Positions 31,144 to 40,021 of a stretch of DNA of 64,000 bases are shown piece after piece; position 1 is the first letter of the stretch, and each line of letters starts with the position of its first letter. The stretch is from Rhabdaerophilum sp. SD176 (lineage in GTDB: Bacteria > Pseudomonadota > Alphaproteobacteria > Rhizobiales > Beijerinckiaceae). A program made the translations under genes and the position numbers. A model generated the notes under the pieces. It searched no databases. It had not been told where the DNA came from and saw only the letters and a program-made list of their open reading frames with translations. The stretch is taken from the NCBI RefSeq assembly GCF_030143245.1, contig NZ_JARJNS010000002.1, forward strand, positions 62,001 to 126,000. The letters run 5' to 3'.

Positions 31144-31404
31144 TCAGGCCGTTCCACGCGCCTCGATTGCAAGCGCGTGCAGGCCGCCGGCAAATTCATC
31201 CGCCAGCATCGCATTGATCCGGCGGTGACACTCGACGCGTGACAGGCCATCGAACGCTGCCGCACGCAGGCGGACCCGGAAGTGGGTTTCCCCGCCCTCG
31301 CGCCAGCCTCCATGCCCGCGATGCTGCTCGCTTTCGTCCAGGACGACCAGTTCCGCAGGAGAAAGAGCCCGCAGGGCCTGTTCGATCCGTTCTTTCCTGC
31401 CCAT
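31144..31404 (-). CDS. bolA: BolA-family protein
   Basis: This small BolA-like protein of 86 residues contains the family's helix-turn-helix-like signature, with a conserved THFRV strand, the F.GLSRVECHRRINAML segment and the C-terminal ALAIEARGT. BolA proteins work with monothiol glutaredoxins in iron-sulfur cluster trafficking and iron regulation; the single cysteine/histidine pair in RVECHRR is a candidate cluster-ligand region. It is divergent from the J-domain gene (77-base gap) and upstream of the CNNM/CorC gene. Confidence 0.92.
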   Translation of the reverse strand: MGRKERIEQALRALSPAELVVLDESEQHRGHGGWREGGETHFRVRLRAAAFDGLSRVECHRRINAMLADEFAGGLHALAIEARGTA

Positions 31405-31481
31405 ATCCGCCTCGTCGAATTTCTTCGCGGGTGCAAAACATCGTCTTGCCCTCCGTCGGGGTCAGAAACTAGACTTGATCG

Positions 31482-32084
31482 ATGATGAATCTCAACTCCC
31501 CCCTCTTCGACCGGATCCGGTCCAAGCCGAATGCGGAGGAGGTGCGCGCCGAGCAGGAGCCGGTGTGTCAGCATCCGGCTTGCCGGCGCAAGGGCGAGTT
31601 CAGGGCGCCGAAGGGGCGTGACCACGAGGGTGAGTTCTACCTTTTCTGCCTCGAGCACGTGAAGGAATACAACCAGTCCTACAATTACTTCGCCGGCATG
31701 ACGGATGCCGCGGTGCAATCCTACCAGAAGGATGCGCTGACTGGTCACCGGCCGACCTGGAATATCAGTGTCACGGGTGCCGGCCTCGGTGCGGAATCGA
31801 AAGTCGATGCCGCGACGCTGCTGCGTGCCAAGCTCGATCGGTTGCGGCGTGCGCGCGAGGCCGCAGCCGAGGCGCGTGTCCGGCCGGTCGGCAAGGCCGC
31901 GCTCAAGGCGCTCGAATCGCTCGGCCTTGACGAGACGGCCGACAAGCCGACCGTCCGACGACGCTTCAAGGAGCTTGCCAAGCGGCTGCATCCTGATCTC
32001 AATGAGGGTGACCGCTCGCGCGAAGAAAAATTGCGCGCCATCATTGACGCCTATAACTATCTCAAAACCGTTGGCCTCGCCTGA
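31482..32084 (+). CDS. J-domain (DnaJ-type) protein
   Basis: This 200-residue protein has a C-terminal J domain (about residues 145-198) with the HPD signature in KRLHPDLNEG, preceded by a 140-residue region containing a CQHPACRRKG cysteine pair and FCLEHVKEYNQSYNYF, which looks like a zinc-binding or structural element. It should stimulate an Hsp70 ATPase; the client is unknown. Possible promoter hexamers TTGCCC (31446) and CTAGAC (31469) are spaced 17 bases apart and would start transcription almost at the ATG, so the leader may be very short. cobS follows after 57 bases that include a 6-bp hairpin at 32109-32127. Confidence 0.9.
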   Translation: MMNLNSPLFDRIRSKPNAEEVRAEQEPVCQHPACRRKGEFRAPKGRDHEGEFYLFCLEHVKEYNQSYNYFAGMTDAAVQSYQKDALTGHRPTWNISVTGAGLGAESKVDAATLLRAKLDRLRRAREAAAEARVRPVGKAALKALESLGLDETADKPTVRRRFKELAKRLHPDLNEGDRSREEKLRAIIDAYNYLKTVGLA

Positions 32085-32141
32085 GGTCTTGCCCCAGTGA
32101 AAGGAAGACAAGCCCGCTCCCGGCTTGCTCTCGTGTGAACG

Positions 32142-33149
32142 ATGTCCGTGACTGCCCTAGCCGAAACCCAGCCTGTCGATCCGACATCCGGTGAGCCGGA
32201 TACCCGCGTCTCTGTCCGCGACCTGTTCGGAATCGATTCCGATCTCACCGTTCCGGCCTACAAGGCGCGCTCCGAGCATGTTCCGGATCTTGATCCGGAT
32301 TACCTGTTCGATCGCGACACGACCCTGGCCATCCTCTCCGGTTTCGCCTTCAACCGTCGCGTCATGGTGACCGGCTATCACGGGACCGGTAAATCAACGC
32401 ATATCGAGCAGGTCGCCGCGCGGCTGAACTGGCCGTGTATCCGCGTCAATCTCGACAGCCATGTCAGCCGCATCGATCTTGTCGGCAAGGATGCGATCGT
32501 CCTGAAGGAAGGCAAGCAGGTCACCGAGTTCAAGGACGGGATCCTGCCCTGGGCCTACCAACACAATGTCGCGCTGGTTTTCGACGAATATGATGCCGGC
32601 CGCCCGGACGTGATGTTCGTCATCCAGCGCGTGCTCGAGGCCTCCGGCCGGCTCACCCTGCTCGACCAGAGCCGCGTGATCCGCCCGCACAAGGCCTTCC
32701 GTCTGTTCGCCACCGCCAATACGGTCGGCCTCGGGGATACGTCGGGCCTCTATCACGGCACGCAGCAGATCAACCAGGCGCAGATGGACCGCTGGTCCAT
32801 CGTGACGGTGCTGAACTATCTCGCGCATGACAAGGAAGTCGATATCGTCCTCGCCAAGGCGAAGCATTTCACCGGCAAGGAAGGCCGTGAAATCGTCAAC
32901 CGCATGGTTCGTGTGGCCGATCTGACGCGCAATGCCTTCATCAACGGCGAATTGTCCACCGTCATGTCCCCGCGCACGGTCATCACCTGGGCGGAAAATG
33001 CGGCGATCTTCGGCGATCTCGGTTTCGCCTTCCGGCTGACCTTCCTCAACAAGTGCGACGAACTGGAACGGAGCCTGGTGGCCGAGTTCTACCAGCGCTC
33101 GTTCGGGCAGGAGCTGAAGGAATCGGCGGTCAATATCGCGCTGAGCTGA
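32142..33149 (+). CDS. cobS: Aerobic cobaltochelatase subunit CobS
   Basis: This is the 335-residue AAA+ ATPase subunit that, with CobT and CobN, inserts cobalt into hydrogenobyrinic acid a,c-diamide in aerobic cobalamin synthesis. Walker A is GYHGTGKST with K84 and Walker B is [12 protein letters not shown]; the sensor region LFATANTVG is present. It starts the operon cobS-GNAT-dehalogenase-cobT-phytase-like. CobN, the large subunit, is not in this window. Confidence 0.96.
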   Translation: MSVTALAETQPVDPTSGEPDTRVSVRDLFGIDSDLTVPAYKARSEHVPDLDPDYLFDRDTTLAILSGFAFNRRVMVTGYHGTGKSTHIEQVAARLNWPCIRVNLDSHVSRIDLVGKDAIVLKEGKQVTEFKDGILPWAYQHNVALVFDEYDAGRPDVMFVIQRVLEASGRLTLLDQSRVIRPHKAFRLFATANTVGLGDTSGLYHGTQQINQAQMDRWSIVTVLNYLAHDKEVDIVLAKAKHFTGKEGREIVNRMVRVADLTRNAFINGELSTVMSPRTVITWAENAAIFGDLGFAFRLTFLNKCDELERSLVAEFYQRSFGQELKESAVNIALS

Positions 33150-33153
33150 GGCG

Positions 33154-33576
33154 ATGGCCGCGATCGGAGTCGATACGCAGCGCTATGACGAGGTCCGGCA
33201 GGCGGTGTCTGCCGGCCTGACCCGCTACAATGACCGGTTCCTCCCGCAGGACCGCGACCGCCATCCGCTGGCGCTTTCGGTCCGGGACGAAGCCGGCGCC
33301 GTTATCGGCGGGCTGATCGGCGAATTGCGGATGGATTACCTCCATGTCGACCTGCTCTGGATCGACGAGAGCCAGCGTGGCCAGGGCGCCGGCAAACGCC
33401 TGATCGACCTCGCTGAGGCCGAGGCGCGGCGGTTCGGCGCCACGCATATGCACCTGTCGACCTGGTCCTTCCAGGCGCCGGATTTCTACAAGGCCATGGG
33501 CTTCGTCGAATTTGGCCGCATGAAGGACCACCCGGCCGGGTTTGACAGCATCTTTTTCGTCAAGGCGTTCACGTGA
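33154..33576 (+). CDS. GNAT-family N-acetyltransferase
   Basis: This 140-residue acetyltransferase has the acetyl-CoA-binding motif as QRGQGAGKRLIDLAEAEA and a C-terminal GFVEFGRMKDHPAG strand. Acceptor unknown. It starts 4 bases after cobS and its stop overlaps the GTG of the next gene (GTGA), so it is co-translated within the cobST operon. A small-molecule or protein N-acetylation role in that operon is not apparent. Confidence 0.88.
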   Translation: MAAIGVDTQRYDEVRQAVSAGLTRYNDRFLPQDRDRHPLALSVRDEAGAVIGGLIGELRMDYLHVDLLWIDESQRGQGAGKRLIDLAEAEARRFGATHMHLSTWSFQAPDFYKAMGFVEFGRMKDHPAGFDSIFFVKAFT

Positions 33577-34265
33577 AAACAACCCGCGCCCTTTTCTTCG
33601 ATGTCTTCGGCACGCTGGTGGACTGGCGCGGCAGCATCGCGCGCGAGGTTCGTCGGCTGGCCCTCGGCGTCGACGGCGAGGCCTTTGCCGACGCCTGGCG
33701 TGCCGAATACCAGCCGGCCATGGAGGCCGTACGCAGCGGCGGGCGGGGATTCGTGAAGCTCGACATTCTCCATCGCGAGAATCTCGACCGCATCCTGCCG
33801 CGTTTCGGGCTCGATGAAATGGCCGAGGCGGACCGCGCCGCGCTCAACCTTGTCTGGCACCGGCTCGATGCCTGGCCTGAGGTTCCTGCGGCTCTGGCGC
33901 GGTTGCGGAGCCGGTTCCGGCTGGCGCCGATGTCCAACGGCAATGTCTCGCTCATGGCTGACATGGCGCGGCATAACGGCTTTGTCTGGGATGCGATCCT
34001 CGGTGCCGAGTGGGCGCGGGATTACAAGCCGAATCTCGCCGTCTACCGTGCCGGATGTGACGCTTTCGACCTGGCCCCCTCCGAGTGCCTGATGGTGGCC
34101 GCCCATTCCTCCGATCTCGCCGCGGCGCGCGAGGCTGGCCTCCGGACTGCCCATATCGCGCGGCCGGACGAGTTCGGCCCCGGGCTCGGCGAAACCGGGC
34201 CTTCGGTTTCCGTCGATCATGCCGCGCGCGACCTCGCGCATCTTGCGGAGCAGCTCCTGTCATGA
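33573..34265 (+). CDS. Type II haloacid dehalogenase-like hydrolase
   Basis: This 230-residue protein belongs to the L-2-haloacid dehalogenase branch of the HAD superfamily. The nucleophile D10 lies in [12 protein letters not shown], followed by the MSNGNVSL loop, the lysine in [10 protein letters not shown] and the acidic loop [12 protein letters not shown]. The SSD loop agrees with haloacid dehalogenases, but the native substrate may be a phosphate ester instead. The start is GTG, overlapping the GNAT stop; its own stop overlaps the cobT ATG (ATGA). Its place between two chelatase subunit genes is notable. Confidence 0.88.
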   Translation: MKTTRALFFDVFGTLVDWRGSIAREVRRLALGVDGEAFADAWRAEYQPAMEAVRSGGRGFVKLDILHRENLDRILPRFGLDEMAEADRAALNLVWHRLDAWPEVPAALARLRSRFRLAPMSNGNVSLMADMARHNGFVWDAILGAEWARDYKPNLAVYRAGCDAFDLAPSECLMVAAHSSDLAAAREAGLRTAHIARPDEFGPGLGETGPSVSVDHAARDLAHLAEQLLS

Positions 34266-36196
34266 CCATCACCAACCGCAAGCCGGGCCAGCCCGAGAAT
34301 TCGCCGGTCGAGCCGTTCAAGAAGGCCGTGGCCGGCGCGCTGCGCGCCATGGCCGGCAAGGACGAGATCGAGGTGCAGTTCGCGGCTGACCGGCCGAGCC
34401 TTGTCGATGCCGGCGATGTGGTGCGCGCCCGCCTGCCGGAGCCGCCGCGCAAGCCGACCGCGCGCGACATTGCCATCCTGCGGGGGCATGCCGACTCCTA
34501 TGCGCTGAAGCTTGCCTGCCATGACGAGAAGCTGCATCGCCGCCTGATGCCGGAGGGGCTGGAAGCGCGGAAGGTGTTCGAGGCCGTCGAGCAGGCGCGC
34601 TGCGATGCCATCGGCTCCAACCGGATGATGGGGGTCGCGTCCAATCTCGATGCGATGCTGCAGGATCGCTACACCAAGGCCAATCTCGCCGAAGTGAACG
34701 ATCTCGCCAATGCGCCGATCGAGGATGCCCTCGCCATGATGGTGCGTGAGCGGTTGACCGGGGCGAAACCGCCGGAAGCGGCGCGCCGCCTGACCGAACT
34801 CTGGCGGTCGGATATCGAGGAGAAGGCCGGCAAAACCCTCGACATGCTGGCCGGCAGCCTCGAGGACCAGCAGGCCTTTGCCAAGGTTGTGCAGCAGATC
34901 CTGGCCGGTCTCGGCATGGTCGAGGCCGACCCGCTCGGCTCTGATGACGAGGATCGGAACGACGACAAGCAGGATGATGACGGCGAGCAGGATCCGCAGG
35001 AAGGCGAAAGCGGCGAGGCCGAGGAGCAGGACGGGTTCGACCTCGAGCAGACGGACGCCCTCCAGGACGATATGAGCGAGGGCGCGCAGGAAGCCGCCGA
35101 TGCACCGCCGGGCGATTTCCCGGACGAGAGCGAGATGGCTGATGCCGAGGAGCCGGCCGAGGCCTCGCGCCCGCCGGTCTCGCGGGATTCGATGCGCGAC
35201 GGCCCAGGCTACAAGGCCTACACAACGCGCTTCGACGAGACGATCGCGGCCGAAGATCTCTGCGATGCCGAGGAACTCGACCGTCTCAGGGCCTATTTGG
35301 ACAAGCAGCTCAGCAACCTTCAGGGGGTTGTCGGCCGGCTGGCCAACCGCCTGCAGCGCCGCCTCCTGGCACAGCAGAACCGCTCATGGGAATTCGACCT
35401 CGAGGAAGGATCGCTGGATCCATCGCGGTTGACCCGCGTGGTGATCGACGACATGCGCGGATCCTTTGCCCCGCTCTCGTTCAAGCGCGAGAAGGACACG
35501 AATTTCCGCGATACGGTGGTCACGCTGCTGATCGACAATTCCGGCTCGATGCGCGGCCGGCCAATCACTGTGGCGGCGACTTGCGCCGATATCCTTGCCC
35601 GCACGCTCGAGCGCTGCGGCGTCAAGGTCGAGATCCTCGGCTTCACGACCAAGGCCTGGAAGGGCGGGCAATCGCGCGAGTACTGGCTGCAATCCGGCAA
35701 GCCGGCGAATCCCGGCCGCCTCAATGACCTGCGCCATGTCATCTACAAGAGTGCCGATGCGCCCTGGCGGCGGGCGCGGCGCAATCTCGGGCTGATGATG
35801 CGCGAGGGGCTGCTCAAGGAAAACATCGACGGGGAGGCGCTGGACTGGGCGCATCAACGCCTGCTTGCCCGCCGCGAGCAGCGCCGCATCCTGATGATGA
35901 TTTCCGACGGGGCGCCGGTGGATGACACGACCCTTTCGGTCAATTCCGGCAATTACCTCGAAAAGCATCTCCGGCAGATCATCGAGCAGATCGAGACGCG
36001 CTCGCCGGTGGAGCTGATCGCGATCGGCATCGGGCATGACGTGACCCGGTATTACCGGCGGGCCGTGACCATCGTCGATGCCGAGGAACTGGGCGGAGTG
36101 ATGACCGAGAAGCTGGCCGAATTGTTCAGCGAGAACGGACCGTCGGCCCAGACGGCCGCTCCGCCCACCCGCCGGATGGCCGGAGCGCGGGCTTGA
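34262..36196 (+). CDS. cobT: Aerobic cobaltochelatase subunit CobT
   Basis: This 644-residue subunit partners CobS in the cobaltochelatase. The N-terminal CobT domain is followed by a long acidic, low-complexity region (about residues 215-300, rich in Asp, Glu and Gln) and a C-terminal von Willebrand A domain with an intact MIDAS motif D425-N-S427-G-S429. The ATG at 34262 overlaps the dehalogenase stop by 4 bases; a longer frame from 34085 only reads into that gene. Its stop overlaps the TTG start of the next gene. Confidence 0.95.
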   Translation: MTITNRKPGQPENSPVEPFKKAVAGALRAMAGKDEIEVQFAADRPSLVDAGDVVRARLPEPPRKPTARDIAILRGHADSYALKLACHDEKLHRRLMPEGLEARKVFEAVEQARCDAIGSNRMMGVASNLDAMLQDRYTKANLAEVNDLANAPIEDALAMMVRERLTGAKPPEAARRLTELWRSDIEEKAGKTLDMLAGSLEDQQAFAKVVQQILAGLGMVEADPLGSDDEDRNDDKQDDDGEQDPQEGESGEAEEQDGFDLEQTDALQDDMSEGAQEAADAPPGDFPDESEMADAEEPAEASRPPVSRDSMRDGPGYKAYTTRFDETIAAEDLCDAEELDRLRAYLDKQLSNLQGVVGRLANRLQRRLLAQQNRSWEFDLEEGSLDPSRLTRVVIDDMRGSFAPLSFKREKDTNFRDTVVTLLIDNSGSMRGRPITVAATCADILARTLERCGVKVEILGFTTKAWKGGQSREYWLQSGKPANPGRLNDLRHVIYKSADAPWRRARRNLGLMMREGLLKENIDGEALDWAHQRLLARREQRRILMMISDGAPVDDTTLSVNSGNYLEKHLRQIIEQIETRSPVELIAIGIGHDVTRYYRRAVTIVDAEELGGVMTEKLAELFSENGPSAQTAAPPTRRMAGARA

Positions 36197-37218
36197 TCTC
36201 CCGCCGTGCGGTTCTCGCGGGCCTAGCGAGAGCTGGCCTTGCGGGAGCTGTTCCCGCCGGGCAGGCCCGGGCCCTCGACCGCCAGGAGCCGCGCGCGCTC
36301 GCGATCGAAGCCGCACCCTTTGCCAGTTTTTCAGCCGGTGATCGCGACCGCCGGCAGTTCGGCGGGCTGACTTTCCTCGGCGGGCTGGAACTCCGGTCCC
36401 GGGATCCGGAATTCGGCGGGCTGTCCGGGCTTGTTCTTGATCCGAATGGCGAGCGTTTCCTCATCATCACTGATCGCGGCCACTGGCTTGCCGGGCGGAT
36501 CGTGCAGAAAGAGGGCGTGCCGCTCGGCATCGAGGCTGCGCGGATCGGCCCGCTCCGGGCGCCCGATGGCCGGCGGCTCAAGGATACGCGCTATTTCGAC
36601 GGCGAGAGCGTCTTCAGGCAGGGACAGACTCTGTTCGTCGGCGTCGAGCGCGTGCACGACATCCTCCGGTTTGATCTCGATGCCGGCGGTGAACCAACGG
36701 GCCGGGCCCGGCCGTCTACCGTCCCTGCCGAGATGAAAGGCCTCGCGCCGAATGGCGGGATCGAGGCACTCGGGCTGGTTCCGCAGGGTTCGGAATGGAG
36801 CGGGCATATGCTCGCGCTCGCCGAAAAGGAGGCGCGCGGCCAAGCGCCCGGGCAGATTCCCGGTTTCCTGATCGGTCCGAAGCCTGGCCGGATCTGGCTG
36901 CGCCGGATCGGCGATTTCGACGTGACTGACCTCGCCTTCCTGCCCGATGGCGATCTTCTGGTCCTTGAGCGGCGCTTCGTGCCGCTGTTCGGGGTCGGGT
37001 TCCGGATCCGCCGCATCCCGCTGGCGATGATCCGGCCTGGCGCGGTGCTCGACGGACCGCTGCTTATCGTGGCCGACCTCTCTGCGCAGATCGACAATAT
37101 GGAAGCGCTCGCGGTCCATCGCACGCCGCAGGGGCGGACGATCCTTACGCTTGTTTCGGACAATAATTTCTCGCTCCTGCAGCGGAACCTGCTGCTGCGT
37201 TTCGCTCTGGACGCCTGA
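36193..37218 (+). CDS. Exported esterase-like/phytase-like beta-propeller protein
   Basis: This 341-residue protein begins with a twin-arginine-type signal ([14 protein letters not shown], cleavage near ARA at about residue 27). The rest matches the 'esterase-like activity of phytase' family: [35 protein letters not shown] and ISD-like [13 protein letters not shown] near the end. The reaction is unknown; phosphatase or esterase activity has been proposed only by family naming. The start is TTG at 36193, overlapping the cobT stop (TTGA), so it is the last gene of the cobST operon. It is convergent with the gph-like gene, 18 bases away. Confidence 0.87.
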   Translation: MISRRAVLAGLARAGLAGAVPAGQARALDRQEPRALAIEAAPFASFSAGDRDRRQFGGLTFLGGLELRSRDPEFGGLSGLVLDPNGERFLIITDRGHWLAGRIVQKEGVPLGIEAARIGPLRAPDGRRLKDTRYFDGESVFRQGQTLFVGVERVHDILRFDLDAGGEPTGRARPSTVPAEMKGLAPNGGIEALGLVPQGSEWSGHMLALAEKEARGQAPGQIPGFLIGPKPGRIWLRRIGDFDVTDLAFLPDGDLLVLERRFVPLFGVGFRIRRIPLAMIRPGAVLDGPLLIVADLSAQIDNMEALAVHRTPQGRTILTLVSDNNFSLLQRNLLLRFALDA

Positions 37219-37236
37219 GGTGGCCACAGGCACGCC

Positions 37237-37881
37237 TCAGACGGGGGCGAGAAGCGCCTCGACCAGCTCTTCGGCGCGATGGACCAGAAGATCCGGCCCG
37301 GCGCCTGCAAGGCCCCGCTGACCGCCCAGGCCCCACGTCACGGCGATGGAGCGGGCGCCGATCACCCGGGCGGCCTCCACATCGCGGATCTCGTCGCCGA
37401 TCACAACGGTCTTCGCCGCGGACAACCCGGTCTCCTTCAGGACATGGCGCAGGCGGGCGGGCTTGCCGAACAGGGAAGCGCCGGCAGAGATCCGGTGCAC
37501 ATGCGCAAGGGCCGGCCCCAGTTTCCTGCAGATGGCCGTCTCACTGTTCGAACTGACAATTCCGATCACGCATCCGACTGCGGAGAGCCTCGACAACAGG
37601 TCCGGCACCCACGGGAAAAGCGGTGTGGCGGCGTCATCCGCCAGAACGCGCCGTCGCATGTCCGCGGCGATGGCGGGCAGCTTCCAGACCGGAATGCCCA
37701 GCTGGTTCAGGATCGCACGGGGCGGCAGGTCGCGCAGGGCCTCGCCTTCTTCCGACGTGACAGTGCGAAACCCGTGGTGTCCGGCGATCGCGTTGATCGT
37801 GCGGAAGAACCAGGGCGCCGTATCAACCAGCGTGCCGTCGAAATCGAACAGGGCGAGGGAATCGAATGAGGCTGAGGACAT
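37237..37881 (-). CDS. HAD-IA phosphatase, phosphoglycolate phosphatase-like
   Basis: This 214-residue HAD hydrolase has the DxDGT motif with D13 and D15 in LFDFDGTLVDT, the second motif GIVSSNS, the lysine in FGKPARLRHVL and the metal-binding VIGDEIRDVEAARV. It resembles Gph-type phosphatases, which remove 2-phosphoglycolate or related phosphates; substrate is not certain. It lies downstream of rpmB on the minus strand but behind a terminator, so it may have its own promoter. Confidence 0.88.
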   Translation of the reverse strand: MSSASFDSLALFDFDGTLVDTAPWFFRTINAIAGHHGFRTVTSEEGEALRDLPPRAILNQLGIPVWKLPAIAADMRRRVLADDAATPLFPWVPDLLSRLSAVGCVIGIVSSNSETAICRKLGPALAHVHRISAGASLFGKPARLRHVLKETGLSAAKTVVIGDEIRDVEAARVIGARSIAVTWGLGGQRGLAGAGPDLLVHRAEELVEALLAPV

Positions 37882-37893
37882 GGCGGAGACAAC

Positions 37894-37915
37894 AAAAAAG
37901 GCGGCCAGAGCCGCC
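37894..37915 (-). terminator. Intrinsic terminator of rpmB
   Basis: On the minus strand a GGCGGC/GCCGCC 6-bp stem with a 4-base loop is followed by six T residues (A-run at 37894-37899 on the plus strand). It begins 28 bases beyond the rpmB stop. Confidence 0.8.
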
Positions 37916-37942
37916 TTGATTTCGTGAGAGCGTCGAGCGCGC

Positions 37943-38227
37943 TCAGGCCGTCAGCTTCTTCGAGATCTCGCGCTTCAGATCGAGCGCGTTCGAGGAAAGC
38001 TCGCCATCGGCCGCCTTCAGGAGGAACGCGTCGAGACCGCCACGATGCTCGACCGAGCGAAGGCCATTGGCCGAGATGCGCAGCCGCACGGCACGGTTCA
38101 GCGCATCCGACTGCAGCGTCACATTGACGAGGTTCGGCAGGAAGCGGCGCTTCGTCTTCCGGTTCGAGTGGCTGACCTTGTGGCCGACCTGAACACCCTT
38201 GCCGGTCAATTCGCAAACACGAGACAT
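37943..38227 (-). CDS. rpmB: 50S ribosomal protein L28
   Basis: This ribosomal protein of 94 residues begins [21 protein letters not shown], the L28 signature, continues with [12 protein letters not shown] and ends [15 protein letters not shown] with a short basic tail, as in alphaproteobacteria. An upstream in-frame ATG (38236) would add three residues; 38227 is the standard start. It is divergent from the DUF3108 gene and is followed by a strong terminator. Confidence 0.96.
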   Translation of the reverse strand: MSRVCELTGKGVQVGHKVSHSNRKTKRRFLPNLVNVTLQSDALNRAVRLRISANGLRSVEHRGGLDAFLLKAADGELSSNALDLKREISKKLTA

Positions 38228-38478
38228 CGTTATCAACCTTCTTCGCCCGGAGCGCGATCTCCGGGGCCCTTCCGACCGGAGGGGCTGCGATCACGTGGAA
38301 ATTCGGAAGCGGAGCCTATAGTCCAAGGAAGCCGGGCGGTCAATCATGGCAGGCGTGGAGCCATGAAAAAAGCAGCGCGCCCATCCGGTCCCGGGATCGG
38401 CGGAGGACTTGCCACGAATCAGCCATCGATTCACATCATAGACAGACCAGCGAATTCAGGACAGGGATCGGGTTTCGA

Positions 38479-39306
38479 ATGGCAGGCATGTCGATCTGGG
38501 TATATCGAGGCCGATCCCGGCTTCTGGCGATGACGGTCCTCGCTACCCTTCCTGCAGCCGCAGGGTCTGCCCTGGCCGCGGATATCGAAGCGCGTTACTC
38601 CATCACGCTGGCGGGCCTTTCGATCGGCAAGGCCAGCCTTTCCGCCCAGCTGAACGGCTCAGGTTATGTGCTCAATGTCAGTTCCGCGCTGACGGGTATC
38701 GTCGGAGCGGTTTCGCAAGGGCGGGGAGCTGCAACGGCACGCGGAAATGTTTCCGGCGCGAATGTTCTCACCAATGGCTTCTCGCTCTCCGCGACCAACG
38801 GGAAGGACACGCGGAAGATCCAGATCGCGGCCGCTTCCGGCTCGGTGCGGAATGTGACGATCGACCCCCCATTCGTCGTCCGGCCGGATGATTCCACACG
38901 GATCCCCCTTCGAGAGAGCCACAAGGTGGGTGTGCTGGATCCCGTCAGCGCGCTGATCATGCCGGTCCGCAGCGGCAATCCGATGGACAAGGCCAATTGC
39001 GACCGCCGCCTGCCGGTTTTCGATGGCAACCAGCGCTTTGACGTGGTGCTCAGCTATGCCGGCACCCGGCAGGTACGCAGCGAGGATGGCTATTCCGGCC
39101 CGGTGCTGATCTGTAAGGCGCGCTATATCCCGGTCGCCGGCCACCGCCCGGACCGCCGCGTGACCAAATTCATGGCCGAGAACCGGAACATGGATGCCTG
39201 GCTCGCTCCGGTAAATGGCGGCAAGACGCTGATACCCTATCGCATTTCGGTCAAGACGATGATCGGCACCACCGTCATCGAGGCCGAGACATTCCGGCCG
39301 AACTAG
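38479..39306 (+). CDS. DUF3108 domain protein, exported
   Basis: This 275-residue protein has a signal peptide (about residues 1-33, ending SALAADIEA) and the DUF3108 pattern YSITLAGLSIGKASLSAQL, followed by predominantly beta sequence and a C-terminal TLIPYRISVKTMIGTTVIEAE. It contains two cysteines (in KANCDRR and LICKARY) that could form a disulfide. Function unknown; a periplasmic or outer-membrane-related role is likely from the export signal. It is divergent from rpmB and precedes the 715-base non-coding region before the helicase. Confidence 0.9.
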   Translation: MAGMSIWVYRGRSRLLAMTVLATLPAAAGSALAADIEARYSITLAGLSIGKASLSAQLNGSGYVLNVSSALTGIVGAVSQGRGAATARGNVSGANVLTNGFSLSATNGKDTRKIQIAAASGSVRNVTIDPPFVVRPDDSTRIPLRESHKVGVLDPVSALIMPVRSGNPMDKANCDRRLPVFDGNQRFDVVLSYAGTRQVRSEDGYSGPVLICKARYIPVAGHRPDRRVTKFMAENRNMDAWLAPVNGGKTLIPYRISVKTMIGTTVIEAETFRPN

Positions 39307-40021
39307 GACGGATACTCACATGCTGGCGTTCTTTCCCGGTTCGGGCAGCAGCCGGTTCTTCTGATTCCGGCGCCGTATGGCGCATGTGGTGGATAGATGC
39401 GGCCATCTGCCTGCTGCCGTGGCGCCGGCGCGGCCTGCAAGTCCCCTAGCCTGCCCCAAACCGGGACGAGCCCACCCGCCGGCGCGGAATCCGCGCCTGC
39501 GATGCGGGTTTCTGTGCCGGCCCCGCGCCGCCGAAATCGACGGGATGATCCATTGTCCGAATCATTCTGTGCTGATTCGTCGACGCTTTGTTCCCGGCTT
39601 CGTCCAATCGTAAAGATTGCGGCAGGGTGACCCTCGGGGGTTCTTCATAAAGAATTAACCACGATTTTTATGTTTTCCGCTTGACCGGGAATCCCGCTGG
39701 ACACCGGGTGCGAGTCATGAGCGCAGGCGCCGGAATCCTTCCTGGCTCGTCAGATTCGCAAGATCTTGCGTTTTGCCTTCATGCTGCTGCTTCATCTTGT
39801 GATAGAACAAAACCAGACTCATGTGCGGTCTCCGATTCGGCGCCGATTCGTTCCTTTCCTGTTCGAAGTCTTTCGATGCAGGTGATTCGCCCCCGGGAAC
39901 TGTGCCGATCACGCACAGAAATCGGCTCTGCGCAGCTTGCCGGCCCGTTGGCTGTCGCCCACATAATGGAATGCGGCGAGGCTGATCGCAGCCCGCCCTT
40001 GCGCCGGTCTTGGGGAAGACG
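39307..40021. other. Long intergenic region with a dense cluster of GANTC sites
   Basis: This 715-base stretch is the largest gap without an obvious gene. It contains twelve GANTC sites, the target of the alphaproteobacterial CcrM methyltransferase, at 39363, 39487, 39559, 39574, 39689, 39712, 39733, 39753, 39816, 39834, 39845 and 39884, where I would expect about two to three by base composition. An AT-rich segment at 39645-39680 carries TTAACC and TTAA-N7-TTTT, close to a CtrA-type site. A possible 35-codon gene lies on the minus strand. No DnaA boxes were seen. It probably holds the helicase promoter. Confidence 0.55.
39715..39822 (-). CDS. Possible small protein of 35 residues (sORF)
   Basis: On the minus strand an ATG at 39822 opens a 35-codon frame encoding a charged, soluble peptide beginning MSLVLFYHKMKQQHEGKT and ending in RRLRS. 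A GGAGA ribosome-binding site (39833-39829) sits 6 bases upstream of the ATG, unusually good for a random frame. Codon use is less GC-biased than in neighbouring genes, and no homologue is recognised, so it may be spurious. It lies inside the GANTC-rich intergenic region, antisense to helicase transcription. Confidence 0.3.
   Translation of the reverse strand: MSLVLFYHKMKQQHEGKTQDLANLTSQEGFRRLRS

Noticed and set aside
39307-40021. GANTC-rich region as chromosome replication origin
   Set aside because: No DnaA boxes were seen and the typical origin neighbours are absent.
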